Positions 25,899-34,772 of a stretch of DNA of 64,000 nt are shown here, in pieces (within the stretch, counting starts at the first letter, position 1; each line of letters begins with the position of its first letter). Under the pieces are notes generated by a model. The model was not told where the DNA came from. It made no database searches and saw nothing but the letters and a program-made list of their open reading frames with translations. This stretch comes from JAJXZJ01 sp050012855 (lineage in GTDB: Bacteria > Verrucomicrobiota > Verrucomicrobiia > Limisphaerales > J093). Position numbers and translations under genes: made by a program. The stretch is taken from the NCBI GenBank assembly GCA_050012855.1, contig JBEKGJ010000012.1:30543-94542 (forward strand). Reading direction: 5' to 3'.

Positions 25899-27518
25899 CT
25901 AGACCAGATCGAGTTCCAACCGTGTGACCGATGCCGCCGGAAAACGGTGGACCAGCGTCGCCCCCGACACCATCACTTCCGCGTCCACGGGTTCGACCGC
26001 ATGGGGCTGGTCGAAGGTGTTGTGCGCATGGATGTCGCCGACGGCCAGCACGCGCGCGCGACCCGCTTTCACGGTGGCGCCGCGGACCGCAATCTCCGTC
26101 GAGCACGCTTCGCTGGCGTGCGGATTCACTACGGTGAGCACGAGCCGCCGGTCATGCAATGAGGCCGAACCGGCCAGCGCCGGGAGCGAGGCGGGTTTGC
26201 CCGCGCGGGCGCCGATGTTGCCCACGCCAAATTCCGTGCGCAGCGATTGGCCGCCATGATGGGCCGCATACAGCTCGAAGACGTGGAAATTCGGCGTCGC
26301 CACGAACCGGTCCTCGTGCGCGAGAAAGAGCGAATGCAGGTTGTTGATGAGCTGCGCCACGTTCGCCATCGCCACCTTGTCGGCGTGCCGGTTGAAGATA
26401 TCGAGCGTCAGGCCGGCGACGAGCGCGTCCCGCATCGTGGACATCTGGCCGAAGAGGAAGGCGGGATGAATCTCCGTGCCCGCCCGGTGCCAGGCGCCCC
26501 ATTCGTCCACGATCAGCTTCACGCGATGCTCGCGGTCGGTCTCACCCATCGCGCCCCAGTGCAGGCGAATGAGCGAATCCATCACCGTGGCCTTCTCCAG
26601 CAGCTCATACCAATCCTCCACGGTGAAGTCCACGGCGTCGCCCTTGCCGGCGGTGCCGCAATAGTAATGCATCGCCCAGCCATGCAGCGTGCCCAGCAGG
26701 CCGCGGTCGCGCTCGGTCAGTTTTGCGAAGAACTTCCGGGTCCAGTCGAGATCGCCACCGTTGGGACCCGAGCCGATGAACGCCAGGGGCACGCCAAAGC
26801 CGGGCACCCAGGCCGTGAACCGGCGGAACTCGGTGGCGTATTCTTCGGGCGTGAAATTGCCGCCGCAACCCCACGATTCGTTGCCGATGCCCCAGAAGCG
26901 CACGCGAAACGGGTCGCGGTCGCCCGCGGCGGCGCGCAGGTCGGCGAGCGTGGTGCTGCCCGCGGGCGCGTTGCAGTAGTCCACCCATTCGTCAAAATCC
27001 CGGGCCGTGTTGCCGCGCAGGTTCGTGGCCAGATACGGCTCGGCGCCGATCAACCGGCAGAACCGGCAGAATTCATTCGTCCCGAATTCGTTCGGGTCGA
27101 ATTTCTGGGGTCCGTCCGGCGCCTTCTGCATCTGGCCGTCCACGATCCAGAAATTGGGCCGGCGCGGACGCTGGGCGCGCGGACCGATGCCGTCGCGCCA
27201 GTTGTAGCTGTCCGCGAAGCAGCCGCCGGGCCAGCGCACCACGGAGGGCTTGAGCCGGCGCAGGTGCTCGACCAGCGCCGCGCGGATGCCGCCGATATTC
27301 GGCACCTTGGAACCCTCCCCCACCCAGATGCCGTCATAGACCACGCCACCGATGTGTTCGGTGAAATGACCATGGAGGTTGGGCGAAATCGCACCGATGG
27401 GTTCGTTGAGCAGGATTTCCAGCCTCGCCCCGGCGGCCCGGGCGGAACGGGCGGCGACCAGACCGGCGGTGGCGAGAGCCGTGGTCTTCAGAAACTGGCG
27501 GCGTGGCAGCGTGTTCAT
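25899..27518 (-). CDS. GH51 alpha-L-arabinofuranosidase, Tat-exported
   Basis: A 539-residue retaining glycosidase that removes terminal arabinofuranosyl groups from arabinan and arabinoxylan. MNTLPRRQFLKTTALATAGL is a Tat signal and sets the start at 27518. The acid/base Glu is in GIGNESWGCGGN (Glu214) and the nucleophile in VDEWGAWHRAG (Glu339). Other family marks are GHFTEHIGGVVYDGIWVG, VRWPGGCFADSYNWRDGIG and TLDIFNRHADKVAMAN. A C-terminal beta-sandwich (about 450-539) completes the usual two-domain architecture. It lies 101 bp upstream of the TIM-barrel gene on the same strand, consistent with shared use in plant-sugar degradation. Confidence 0.9.
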   Translation of the reverse strand: MNTLPRRQFLKTTALATAGLVAARSARAAGARLEILLNEPIGAISPNLHGHFTEHIGGVVYDGIWVGEGSKVPNIGGIRAALVEHLRRLKPSVVRWPGGCFADSYNWRDGIGPRAQRPRRPNFWIVDGQMQKAPDGPQKFDPNEFGTNEFCRFCRLIGAEPYLATNLRGNTARDFDEWVDYCNAPAGSTTLADLRAAAGDRDPFRVRFWGIGNESWGCGGNFTPEEYATEFRRFTAWVPGFGVPLAFIGSGPNGGDLDWTRKFFAKLTERDRGLLGTLHGWAMHYYCGTAGKGDAVDFTVEDWYELLEKATVMDSLIRLHWGAMGETDREHRVKLIVDEWGAWHRAGTEIHPAFLFGQMSTMRDALVAGLTLDIFNRHADKVAMANVAQLINNLHSLFLAHEDRFVATPNFHVFELYAAHHGGQSLRTEFGVGNIGARAGKPASLPALAGSASLHDRRLVLTVVNPHASEACSTEIAVRGATVKAGRARVLAVGDIHAHNTFDQPHAVEPVDAEVMVSGATLVHRFPAASVTRLELDLV

Positions 27519-27905
27519 GGCTTGTGTTCGGATACGCCATAGCCGAACAACACCGTTCCGACCAGCAAAACCGCACCGGCGGGAATCCCGACCTTCCCCG
27601 CCCGGGCACAGGGTTGTGTGCCGCTTCCCGTCGCGACCGTCACCGGTCAACCCGCCGCCGCCCCCGCCCCCGGAGCGGGACCGCCTCGGGGGCCGGGGTA
27701 GTGTCCTGATTGGCCTTGCCCGGTGGGGCGAGCGGCTCGACGGTTCGACGGCTCGACGTGAGCTCGCCGACACGTCCCCGCGAGCCGTTTACACCGTGGG
27801 GTTTAACCGGCTCGTCAGAGCCCCCACCAGATTAGGACGCCACCAGCGCCGGCGATCGCTTGACCGCGCGGACGGTGGATGCTGTCATGCGGCCACGTTC
27901 ATGCC
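27519..27905. other. Gene-free GC-rich divergent gap with octamer repeat inside a palindrome
   Basis: No coding region is supported between the divergent GH51 and oxidoreductase starts. The gap holds a cggctcga/cggttcga/cggctcga octamer triplet (27733-27756) enclosed by the inverted repeat ggcgagc (27727-27733) and gctcgcc (27762-27768), which could form a stem or an operator. No convincing promoter boxes were seen. Confidence 0.4.
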
Positions 27906-29411
27906 ATGCCTGAACCCGGTCTTTTTGTCCGTGTCCCGTCGCTGAAAACGGCGGCGGCGTTTCGCGCCCACGCGGCCGCGCTGGGCCTTGACCTGCCGTG
28001 CGAGGACACCATCCGGGCCGGCCCGGCCTCGCCGCTGGCGCAGCCGTTCGCCGGCGCCCGGATCAACGGCAAGCGCCTCGCCAACCGCTGGGCGATCCAG
28101 CCGATGGAAGGCTGGGACGGCACCATGACGGGCGGCGTCACCGACGATACCCGGCGACGCTGGCGGCATTTCGGCGAAAGCGGTGCCGGACTGATCGCCG
28201 GTGGCGAAGCGATGGCGGTTCGGCCGGACGGCCGGGCCAATCCCCGACAGCTTGTCATCACGGCCACCAACGAACGTGACCTGGCCGAACTGCGCGAAAT
28301 CGCCGTCCGGGCGCACCGTGAACGTTACGGCAACGCGGACGAACTCGTCATCGGTTTCCAACTCACCCACTCCGGCCGGTTCAGCAAGCCGCACGACGAC
28401 CACCGACCGGAGCCGCGCGTCGCGTTCCGGCATCCGTTGCTGGACGCGCGCACCGGCGTGACGAGCGACACGCAGGTGTTTTCCGACACGGAACTCGAGG
28501 GGCTCATCGTGGATTATGTGGCGGCCGCGCGGATCGCCTGGAACGTGGGCGCGGATTTCGTGGACCTCAAGCATTGCCACGGCTACCTGCTGCACGAACT
28601 GCTGGGCGCCCACACGCGGCCGGGCCCGTTCGGCGGCAGTTTCGAGAACCGCACGCGGATGTTGCGCAAGCTGGTCGCGGCCATTCGCGCCAGTGGCAAT
28701 CGCATCGAGCTGGGAGTCCGGCTCAGTGCCTTTGACCTGGTGCCTTTCCAACCGGACCCGGCCACCAGCCGTCCGGGCAAACCGGGTCGCGGCGTGCCGA
28801 TGGACTTCGCGCGATGCCTCCCCTACCGCTACGGCTTCGGCGTCAACCCGGCAAACCCAGCCGAACCGGATTTGACCGAGACCTTTCAGTTCGCGGAGCT
28901 TTGTGTCGCGCTGGGCGTGAAGGTGATCAATCTGAGCGCCGGTTCGCCGTACTACAATCCGCACGTCATCCGCCCGGCGCTGCATCCGCCCAGCGACGGT
29001 TACCTGCCGCCCGAAGATCCGGTGGTCGGCGTCGCCCTGCAGATCGGAGCGGTGCGCCAGGTGAAAGCACACTTGGACCGGACCCGGGAGCCGGGCACGG
29101 ACGGGGATCGCCCGGTGATCATCGGATCCGCGTACAGCTACTTGCAGGAATACTTGCCGCACGTGGCCCAGGCCGTGGTGCGGCAGGGCTGGACCGATCT
29201 CGTGGGCGTGGGTCGGATGGTGTTGAGCTATCCAACCATGCTGGCCGACGCGATGGCGACCGGCACGGTCAATTCCAAGCGGATTTGCCGCACGTTCAGC
29301 GACTGCACCACAGCACCGCGGCACGGACTGATCAGCGGCTGCTATCCGCTGGACCGCCACTATGCCGGGAAACCGGAGGCGGCGCAGTTGAAGGCCATCA
29401 AGCGCGGTTGA
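27906..29411 (+). CDS. Old-yellow-enzyme-family NADH:flavin oxidoreductase
   Basis: A 501-residue FMN-dependent oxidoreductase of the OYE superfamily. It has RLANRWAIQPMEGWDG (near residue 60, FMN-contact strand), ELVIGFQLTHSGRFSKP with the conserved Gln and His, DFVDLKHCHGYLLHELLG with the paired active-site His, and VGVGRMVLSYPTMLADAM at the phosphate-binding end. At about 500 residues it is longer than classic OYE (about 360-400); the extra length includes the N-terminus and segments around 290-310. It lacks the C-terminal FAD/NAD domain of 2,4-dienoyl-CoA reductases. Substrate unknown; enones, nitro compounds or aromatic products are typical. The ATG at 27906 is preferred over one at 27879. 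Confidence 0.85.
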   Translation: MPEPGLFVRVPSLKTAAAFRAHAAALGLDLPCEDTIRAGPASPLAQPFAGARINGKRLANRWAIQPMEGWDGTMTGGVTDDTRRRWRHFGESGAGLIAGGEAMAVRPDGRANPRQLVITATNERDLAELREIAVRAHRERYGNADELVIGFQLTHSGRFSKPHDDHRPEPRVAFRHPLLDARTGVTSDTQVFSDTELEGLIVDYVAAARIAWNVGADFVDLKHCHGYLLHELLGAHTRPGPFGGSFENRTRMLRKLVAAIRASGNRIELGVRLSAFDLVPFQPDPATSRPGKPGRGVPMDFARCLPYRYGFGVNPANPAEPDLTETFQFAELCVALGVKVINLSAGSPYYNPHVIRPALHPPSDGYLPPEDPVVGVALQIGAVRQVKAHLDRTREPGTDGDRPVIIGSAYSYLQEYLPHVAQAVVRQGWTDLVGVGRMVLSYPTMLADAMATGTVNSKRICRTFSDCTTAPRHGLISGCYPLDRHYAGKPEAAQLKAIKRG

Positions 29412-29438
29412 ACTGTGCGGCCCCGGCGCCGGCCGAGA

Positions 29439-31706
29439 TTACACGGTGAGCACGCCGCCCTGGCTGGCATTGGTGACCAGCTTCTGATAGCGCGCCAGCC
29501 AGCCGGTTAGGTCGCGTTTCACCGGCTGCCAGGTCTGGCGACGCTCCGCCAACTCGGCCTCCGGCACGCAGATGTCCATGCGCCGATTGGGGAAGTCAAT
29601 GCGGACGCGGTCGCCGGGTCGGAGCAAACCGATGGGACCGCCTTCAGCCGCCTCGGGCGACACGTGGCCAATACAGGCGCCCGTGGTCCCGCCGCTGAAC
29701 CGGCCGTCGGTGACCAGCGCCACCTTGTCGCCGAGACCCATGCCGGCGATGTAACTCGTGGGCGAGAGCATTTCCTGCATGCCGGGGCCGCCGCGCGGTC
29801 CCTCGTTGCGGATGACGACCACGTCGCCCGGCTTGACTTGGCCGCCGAGGATGCCGGCACAGGCATCGTCCTGGCTCTCGAAAATCACGCAGGGACCTTC
29901 GAAAACAAGACCGGGGCCACAGTTCTTCTTGAATTCCTCGCTGATGCCGGCGGTCTTGACCACACTGCCGTCGGGGGCAAGCTGGCCGTAGAGGATCGCG
30001 AGGCCGCCGTCGGGGCTGTAAGCGGTATCCTTGGTGCGAATGCAATCCTTCGCGTCGAAATTCCAGACGGAATCGTAAGGCATGAGGCCGCTGGGCACGA
30101 CGCGGGCCAGGTGCTTGGGATCCGTGTCGAACTCGGCGCGGCGGATGACCCAGTTCTTCAACCGCCGGGCGCGCACGAAGGCGAAGGGTTGGCGCGTGCC
30201 GCCCTTCTCGTAGCGCCACAGCAGCAGCACCGGCTCCTTGCGATACTCCCCCAGCTCGGCGCGGACGAGGCCCTTGGCCTCCTGGAGCTGCTGCTCGATG
30301 GCCGGGCGCAACTGCTCGAGCCCTTTCAAAACCACGCCCCCGGGCATCTTGACGACGGCCTTTTTGTCGTAGAGGGCCAACTGCGCTTCGACATCACCCG
30401 CGTTCCACGCCGCCGCATCCCGCCAGAACGTTATGGCCACCGGGTCGGCGGGGTAAAAGAGCATTGGCTTAGGCGCCAGGTTGCCGCCGGCCGTGCGGCC
30501 GACCGCGCCCATCTTGTCGTTGGGATCCACGACGATTGCCGAGGCGCCTGAAATGCGGACGGACTTTGCCCACGCGGTGCATTTGTCCGAACGCACATCC
30601 CACTCGTCAATGTTCTCGGCGATGGTTTTGCCGGTGACGGTCCGGCAATTCCCGTTCAGCACGCCCATCCGCTTCAGTTCGCCGAGAATCGTGTGGATGC
30701 CCCCGGCGCGATGCACGTCCTGCAGATGGTAATTCGAGGATGGCGAGACTTTGCACAGGCAGGGAATCCGGCGCGAGATTTCGTCAATGCGTTTGATGTC
30801 GTAGGCGATGCCGGCTTCGCGGGCGATGGCCAGCGTGTGGAGGATGGTGTTCGTGGAGCCGCCCATGGCCACATCGAGCATGATGGCGTTGTCGAACGCC
30901 TCGAGGGTGGCGATGTCGCGCGGCTTGAGGTCGCTCGCCACGAGCTTGACGATGGCGCGGGCGGCGCGGTCATACAGCGCCTCGCGTTCCTTCGAGACGG
31001 CGAGAATCGTGCCGTTGCCGGGCAACGCCATGCCCAACGCCTCGCACAGGCAGTTCATCGAATTGGCCGTGAACATGCCGGAACACGAACCGCAGGTCGG
31101 GCAGGCGGTTTGTTCGAGCTTCTTCAATTGCTCCTCGGTGATCTTGCCGGTCTTGAGTTCGCCGACGCCCTTGAACACGGAAATCAGATCCGAGTTGGCC
31201 GACGCCGGCTGGAGATAGGCGGCGAGGTCTTCGTGCGTGGCCTTCTGCTCGGCGATGCCGGCCGCCATCGGTCCACCGCTCACGAAGACGGTCGGGATGT
31301 TGACGCGCATGGCCGCCATCAACATGCCGGGCACGATCTTGTCGCAGTTGGGAATACAGACCATGCCGTCGAAGCAATGCGCCCGGAGCATGGTTTCCAC
31401 GGTATCGGCGATGAGCTCGCGCGAGGGCAGCGAATACAACATGCCGGAGTGGCCCATCGCGATGCCGTCGTCCACCCCGATGGTGTTGAAGATGAACGGC
31501 ACGCCGCCGGCGGCGCGCACCAGGCGCTTGACGAGCAGGCCCACCTCGTTCAAGTGGGCGTGGCCGGGGATGCAGTCGGTGTACGAGTTGGCGATGGCGA
31601 TAAACGGCTTGTTCCAGTCGTCTTCGGACTCGATGGAGCCGGTGGCGCGGAGGAGCGCGCGATGAGGGGCGCGTTCAAAACCCTGCTTGATGATGTCGGA
31701 GCGCAT
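29439..31706 (-). CDS. ilvD: Dihydroxy-acid dehydratase with inserted NTF2/SnoaL-like domain
   Basis: IlvD dehydrates 2,3-dihydroxy-acids in branched-chain amino acid synthesis. The N-terminal part is standard: MRSDIIKQGFERAPHRALL, GVDDGIAMGHSGM, iron-sulfur ligands in CIPNCDKIVPG and PTCGSCSGMFTANSM, and AMGGSTNTILH. The C-terminal part is also standard: DGGLAILYGQLAPDG, GPRGGPGMQEMLSPT, VTDGRFSGGTTGACIGHVSPEA. The protein is 755 residues against about 560 usual. About 180 extra residues (near 375-553) sit before DGGLAILYG and contain an NTF2/SnoaL-like segment (FWRDAAAWNAGDVEAQLALY, then KGLEQLRPAIEQQL). The reading frame is intact and both halves keep their catalytic motifs. Start at 31706 by family alignment; 31721 is possible. 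Confidence 0.9.
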   Translation of the reverse strand: MRSDIIKQGFERAPHRALLRATGSIESEDDWNKPFIAIANSYTDCIPGHAHLNEVGLLVKRLVRAAGGVPFIFNTIGVDDGIAMGHSGMLYSLPSRELIADTVETMLRAHCFDGMVCIPNCDKIVPGMLMAAMRVNIPTVFVSGGPMAAGIAEQKATHEDLAAYLQPASANSDLISVFKGVGELKTGKITEEQLKKLEQTACPTCGSCSGMFTANSMNCLCEALGMALPGNGTILAVSKEREALYDRAARAIVKLVASDLKPRDIATLEAFDNAIMLDVAMGGSTNTILHTLAIAREAGIAYDIKRIDEISRRIPCLCKVSPSSNYHLQDVHRAGGIHTILGELKRMGVLNGNCRTVTGKTIAENIDEWDVRSDKCTAWAKSVRISGASAIVVDPNDKMGAVGRTAGGNLAPKPMLFYPADPVAITFWRDAAAWNAGDVEAQLALYDKKAVVKMPGGVVLKGLEQLRPAIEQQLQEAKGLVRAELGEYRKEPVLLLWRYEKGGTRQPFAFVRARRLKNWVIRRAEFDTDPKHLARVVPSGLMPYDSVWNFDAKDCIRTKDTAYSPDGGLAILYGQLAPDGSVVKTAGISEEFKKNCGPGLVFEGPCVIFESQDDACAGILGGQVKPGDVVVIRNEGPRGGPGMQEMLSPTSYIAGMGLGDKVALVTDGRFSGGTTGACIGHVSPEAAEGGPIGLLRPGDRVRIDFPNRRMDICVPEAELAERRQTWQPVKRDLTGWLARYQKLVTNASQGGVLTV

Positions 31707-31834
31707 AGTGGTCACAGTCAATGTCCACCACCTTTACCGCGAAACCGGGCGCCTGTCACGTCTTTGAAACCGCCAACTGATCCGCCGGTGCCATTTGTGT
31801 TGTTGGCCGGACGCGGGTGCGTTATGGAAACACC

Positions 31835-34567
31835 ATGCCTGCACTCCAACGCCTGCTGCTTCCGGCCGTTACTGGCCTGTGCCTGTTGCTAATCCCGCCA
31901 GTTGGAGGCGCCGCCCTGCCGACGTTCGATTTCACCCGCGCGGCAGACTGTGCGGATTGGACGCCGGCGCACGACCTCGCGCGCCTCGAGGCGATCACCG
32001 AGGGGTTGCGGGCCGAGATCACCGGCGACGACCCGTATTTCCACGGGCCACCGCGCGATTTCCCGGCGAGCACTCCGCTCTGGCTGCGCGTGAAGCTCAA
32101 GTCCGAGCAGGGCGGCACCTGCCAGGTGTTCTACTTCCGCGACCAGGCCACCGAAGAAAACTCGGTGCGGTTCGAGGTGCCGGCGGGTGCGTGGTTCGAG
32201 GCCCGGGTGCGACTGCCGGCGCTCGGTCCCGGCTGGCGGTTGCGCCTCGATCCGCCCGGCGACCACGGCGCCTGCACCTTCGCCTCGCTCGCCTTCGCGG
32301 AGCGAGTGCGACCGGAACCACCGGCGTGGCCGCCGCCCGACGCGGCGGTCCCGGGCGCGGACGCAATCACGCTCGCGTCAGGCGATCTGAAACTGGTGCA
32401 TGGTCGGGACGCCTTGGGGAACTTCGAGGTGCGGGTCGCCGACCGGCTCATGGCGTGCGGCAACCGTCGGGCGCTGATCGGCTACATGGCCGAGGAACAG
32501 GTCCGCTGGGTGCCGTTCGGCAACGGACCCGGCAGCACCGTTCGGATTGATTACACGCCGCGGACGCAGGTGGCCGACACCCTGCTGGGCGGCACGCTCC
32601 GCGCCCACGCCACCATGAGCGACCCGGATGGCGGGCGCTGGGACATCGAGCAGGTCTTTGCCCCCTCCAGTGCCGGCACGCTGGCCATGACCACGCGCGT
32701 CTCCGTGGACCATGACCGGGACGTGCTGTACTTGCCCCTGTTCACCCTGCTGCCCGGCCTGGGCAGCTACGGCACTAACAAGACGCAGGCGCTGTTTCCC
32801 GGCGTCGAATACCTGGAAAACGAACCGAGCAGTTCAACCGCGGACTTGAACCGGCCGGCGGCCAACCGCGAAGTGCCGGACACGATCAAGTTCACCTTCC
32901 CGCTCATGGTCGTGGCCGCGGAGGACCGGTACATCGGCCTGCTGTGGAGCCGCGATCAGGATACCAACGTCTGCGCCGTGTTCGACTCGCCCGACCGCCT
33001 TTTCCAGTCCGGCGCACAGGTGATGGGGTTGTTGTTCCCCGGCTCGGACGGCGAGAACCGCGAGGAGAACAGCCTTTTGCCTTACGAGGCCATCCACGTC
33101 CGGGCGGACCACAAGATCGTCATCAACGCCCTGATTCTCGGGGGCCGCGGGAGGACGATCGTTCCCGCCGTCCAGGAATATGTGCGTCTCAACGGCCTGC
33201 CCGCCCTACCCGATCCAGGCATGGCCGAAAGCGCTTACGCCACGCTGGCGGCGCATGGCTGGCTTGACTCGCGCATCCGGGAAGGCAACCGCTTCCGACA
33301 CGCCTTCTGGCCGGGGTTTAACGCCGCGCCTTCCGCCGACGCCGCGTGGACGATGGACTGGCTGTCCGCCCGGGTGGACGATCCGAACCTGGTCCCGCGA
33401 TTGCGGGAAGCCTCGACCGCCGCGCTCACGAATGTTCCCCCGCCGGGCCGCAACGGGTCGCAACTTGGGCACACCCGGTATCCCGTGCCGGCCCTGGTCT
33501 ATGGCGCGGTCGCCGCCAACGCCGATGCCGCCCGCGATCACGCCCGCGGGTTGCTGGCCGGGTTCGAACCGGACGGCTCGGTGCTTTACCGGCCGGCGGC
33601 GGCGGGAGTGGATTACGGCCGCACGCATGGGTCGCGCGAGGCCAACGGTCTCGCCGCCCAGCGCGTGGTGGTGCTCCTCGAGGAAGCGGTCTTCGCCGGC
33701 GATCGCGATTTGATCCAGACCGGCCTGCACCATCTCCGGGCGCTGGACAGGTTCCGCGACACCGTGCCGCGCGGGGCACAAACTTGGGAAATCCCGCTGC
33801 ACACGCCGGACATCCTGGCGGCGGCCCACCTGGTGCGGGCTTACACGCTGGGCTATGAATTGACCGGCGAAACCGAGCTTCTCGATCAGGCGCGCTACTG
33901 GGCCTGGACCGGCGTGCCGTTCGTGTACCTCAGCGCGCCGACGCCAGGGCGCGTCGGGACGTTCAGCACCATCGCCGTTCTGGGCGCCACGTCGTGGGTT
34001 GCCCCGGTCTGGATTGGCCTGCCGGTGCAATGGTGCGGCCTGGTTTATGCCGATGCCGTGGCGCGACTCGCCCCGCACGATCCGAACGGACCGTGGAAAC
34101 AACTCGCCGACGGCATCGCGATCAGCGGCGTCCAGCAGTCGTGGCCAACGAGCGACGCCGAGCGCCAGGGACTGCTGCCGGACAGCTACGCGCTACGCGC
34201 CCAGCAACGGAACGGTCCGGCGATCAATCCCGCCACCACGCTACTACCGGCGGCGCGGATGTTCGGTCAGCCGCGGCTGTACGACTTCCGCGTATTCCGG
34301 GCTGCTGGTTTGATGGTGCACGCGCCGGGCGAAATCAGCAGCGTGGTGGAAAGTGCAACTGCGGTCGCCTTCACGGTCGCCGGCTGGCCAGCCCAACCTT
34401 ATTGGATCCTCGTGAACGGCTTCAACCAACCGCCGGTGGTGAAGGTCAATGGCCAGCCAGTGCGGCTTGAGTCTCCGAATGAGTTTCAGGCCAGCCCGGA
34501 CCGCCTGATTCTCCAACTCGAACGCAAGGCAAGAGTGGAAATCCAGCTCGGCGCCGCGCCGAAATGA
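31835..34567 (+). CDS. Large hypothetical secreted protein
   Basis: A 910-residue exported protein. MPALQRLLLPAVTGLCLLL is a signal peptide and sets the start at 31835. The N-terminal half is beta-rich (RVKLKSEQGGTCQVFYFRD, VRFEVPAGAWFEARV), resembling carbohydrate-binding or beta-sandwich regions. The C-terminal half is helical with repeated aromatic motifs (AWTMDWLSARVDD, DFRVFRAAGLMVHAPG), suggestive of an alpha/alpha barrel. No family or catalytic motif is recognised with confidence. Its position next to IlvD and beside another large exported protein is probably incidental, but both flank genes of carbohydrate type. The convergent neighbour is separated by a palindromic repeat element. 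Confidence 0.7.
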   Translation: MPALQRLLLPAVTGLCLLLIPPVGGAALPTFDFTRAADCADWTPAHDLARLEAITEGLRAEITGDDPYFHGPPRDFPASTPLWLRVKLKSEQGGTCQVFYFRDQATEENSVRFEVPAGAWFEARVRLPALGPGWRLRLDPPGDHGACTFASLAFAERVRPEPPAWPPPDAAVPGADAITLASGDLKLVHGRDALGNFEVRVADRLMACGNRRALIGYMAEEQVRWVPFGNGPGSTVRIDYTPRTQVADTLLGGTLRAHATMSDPDGGRWDIEQVFAPSSAGTLAMTTRVSVDHDRDVLYLPLFTLLPGLGSYGTNKTQALFPGVEYLENEPSSSTADLNRPAANREVPDTIKFTFPLMVVAAEDRYIGLLWSRDQDTNVCAVFDSPDRLFQSGAQVMGLLFPGSDGENREENSLLPYEAIHVRADHKIVINALILGGRGRTIVPAVQEYVRLNGLPALPDPGMAESAYATLAAHGWLDSRIREGNRFRHAFWPGFNAAPSADAAWTMDWLSARVDDPNLVPRLREASTAALTNVPPPGRNGSQLGHTRYPVPALVYGAVAANADAARDHARGLLAGFEPDGSVLYRPAAAGVDYGRTHGSREANGLAAQRVVVLLEEAVFAGDRDLIQTGLHHLRALDRFRDTVPRGAQTWEIPLHTPDILAAAHLVRAYTLGYELTGETELLDQARYWAWTGVPFVYLSAPTPGRVGTFSTIAVLGATSWVAPVWIGLPVQWCGLVYADAVARLAPHDPNGPWKQLADGIAISGVQQSWPTSDAERQGLLPDSYALRAQQRNGPAINPATTLLPAARMFGQPRLYDFRVFRAAGLMVHAPGEISSVVESATAVAFTVAGWPAQPYWILVNGFNQPPVVKVNGQPVRLESPNEFQASPDRLILQLERKARVEIQLGAAPK

Positions 34568-34572
34568 CGGCC

Positions 34573-34757
34573 GTAGCGGCGGCTCGATAGAGCGCCGCCA
34601 TCTGGAAAAACGCGGGACGTGCTGCGTCGCGTCCCGATTATCAAGACGGGAAGCTCGGGCGGCGACGCAGCGCCCGCCCTACCAACCCTCTGGTAGAGAC
34701 AGGCTGCGTCCTGTCCCCATCTCCCAGAAGTGCGGCGGTCTGCCGACCGGCCGCTAC
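34573..34757. repeat. Composite palindromic repeat element, copy 1
   Basis: The element starts gtagcggcggctcg and ends gccgctac, forming terminal inverted repeats, and contains gcgccgccatctg and gtgcggcggtctgccgacc, all shared with 36975-37049. It also holds about 100 bp of further palindromes with a recurring ctgcgtc/gacgcag core: gggacg...cgtccc, gggcgg...cccgccc and gacagg...cctgtc. It fills the gap between two convergent genes and could act as a bidirectional terminator. Confidence 0.7.
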
Positions 34758-34772
34758 GCGCCCGGCGAACAC

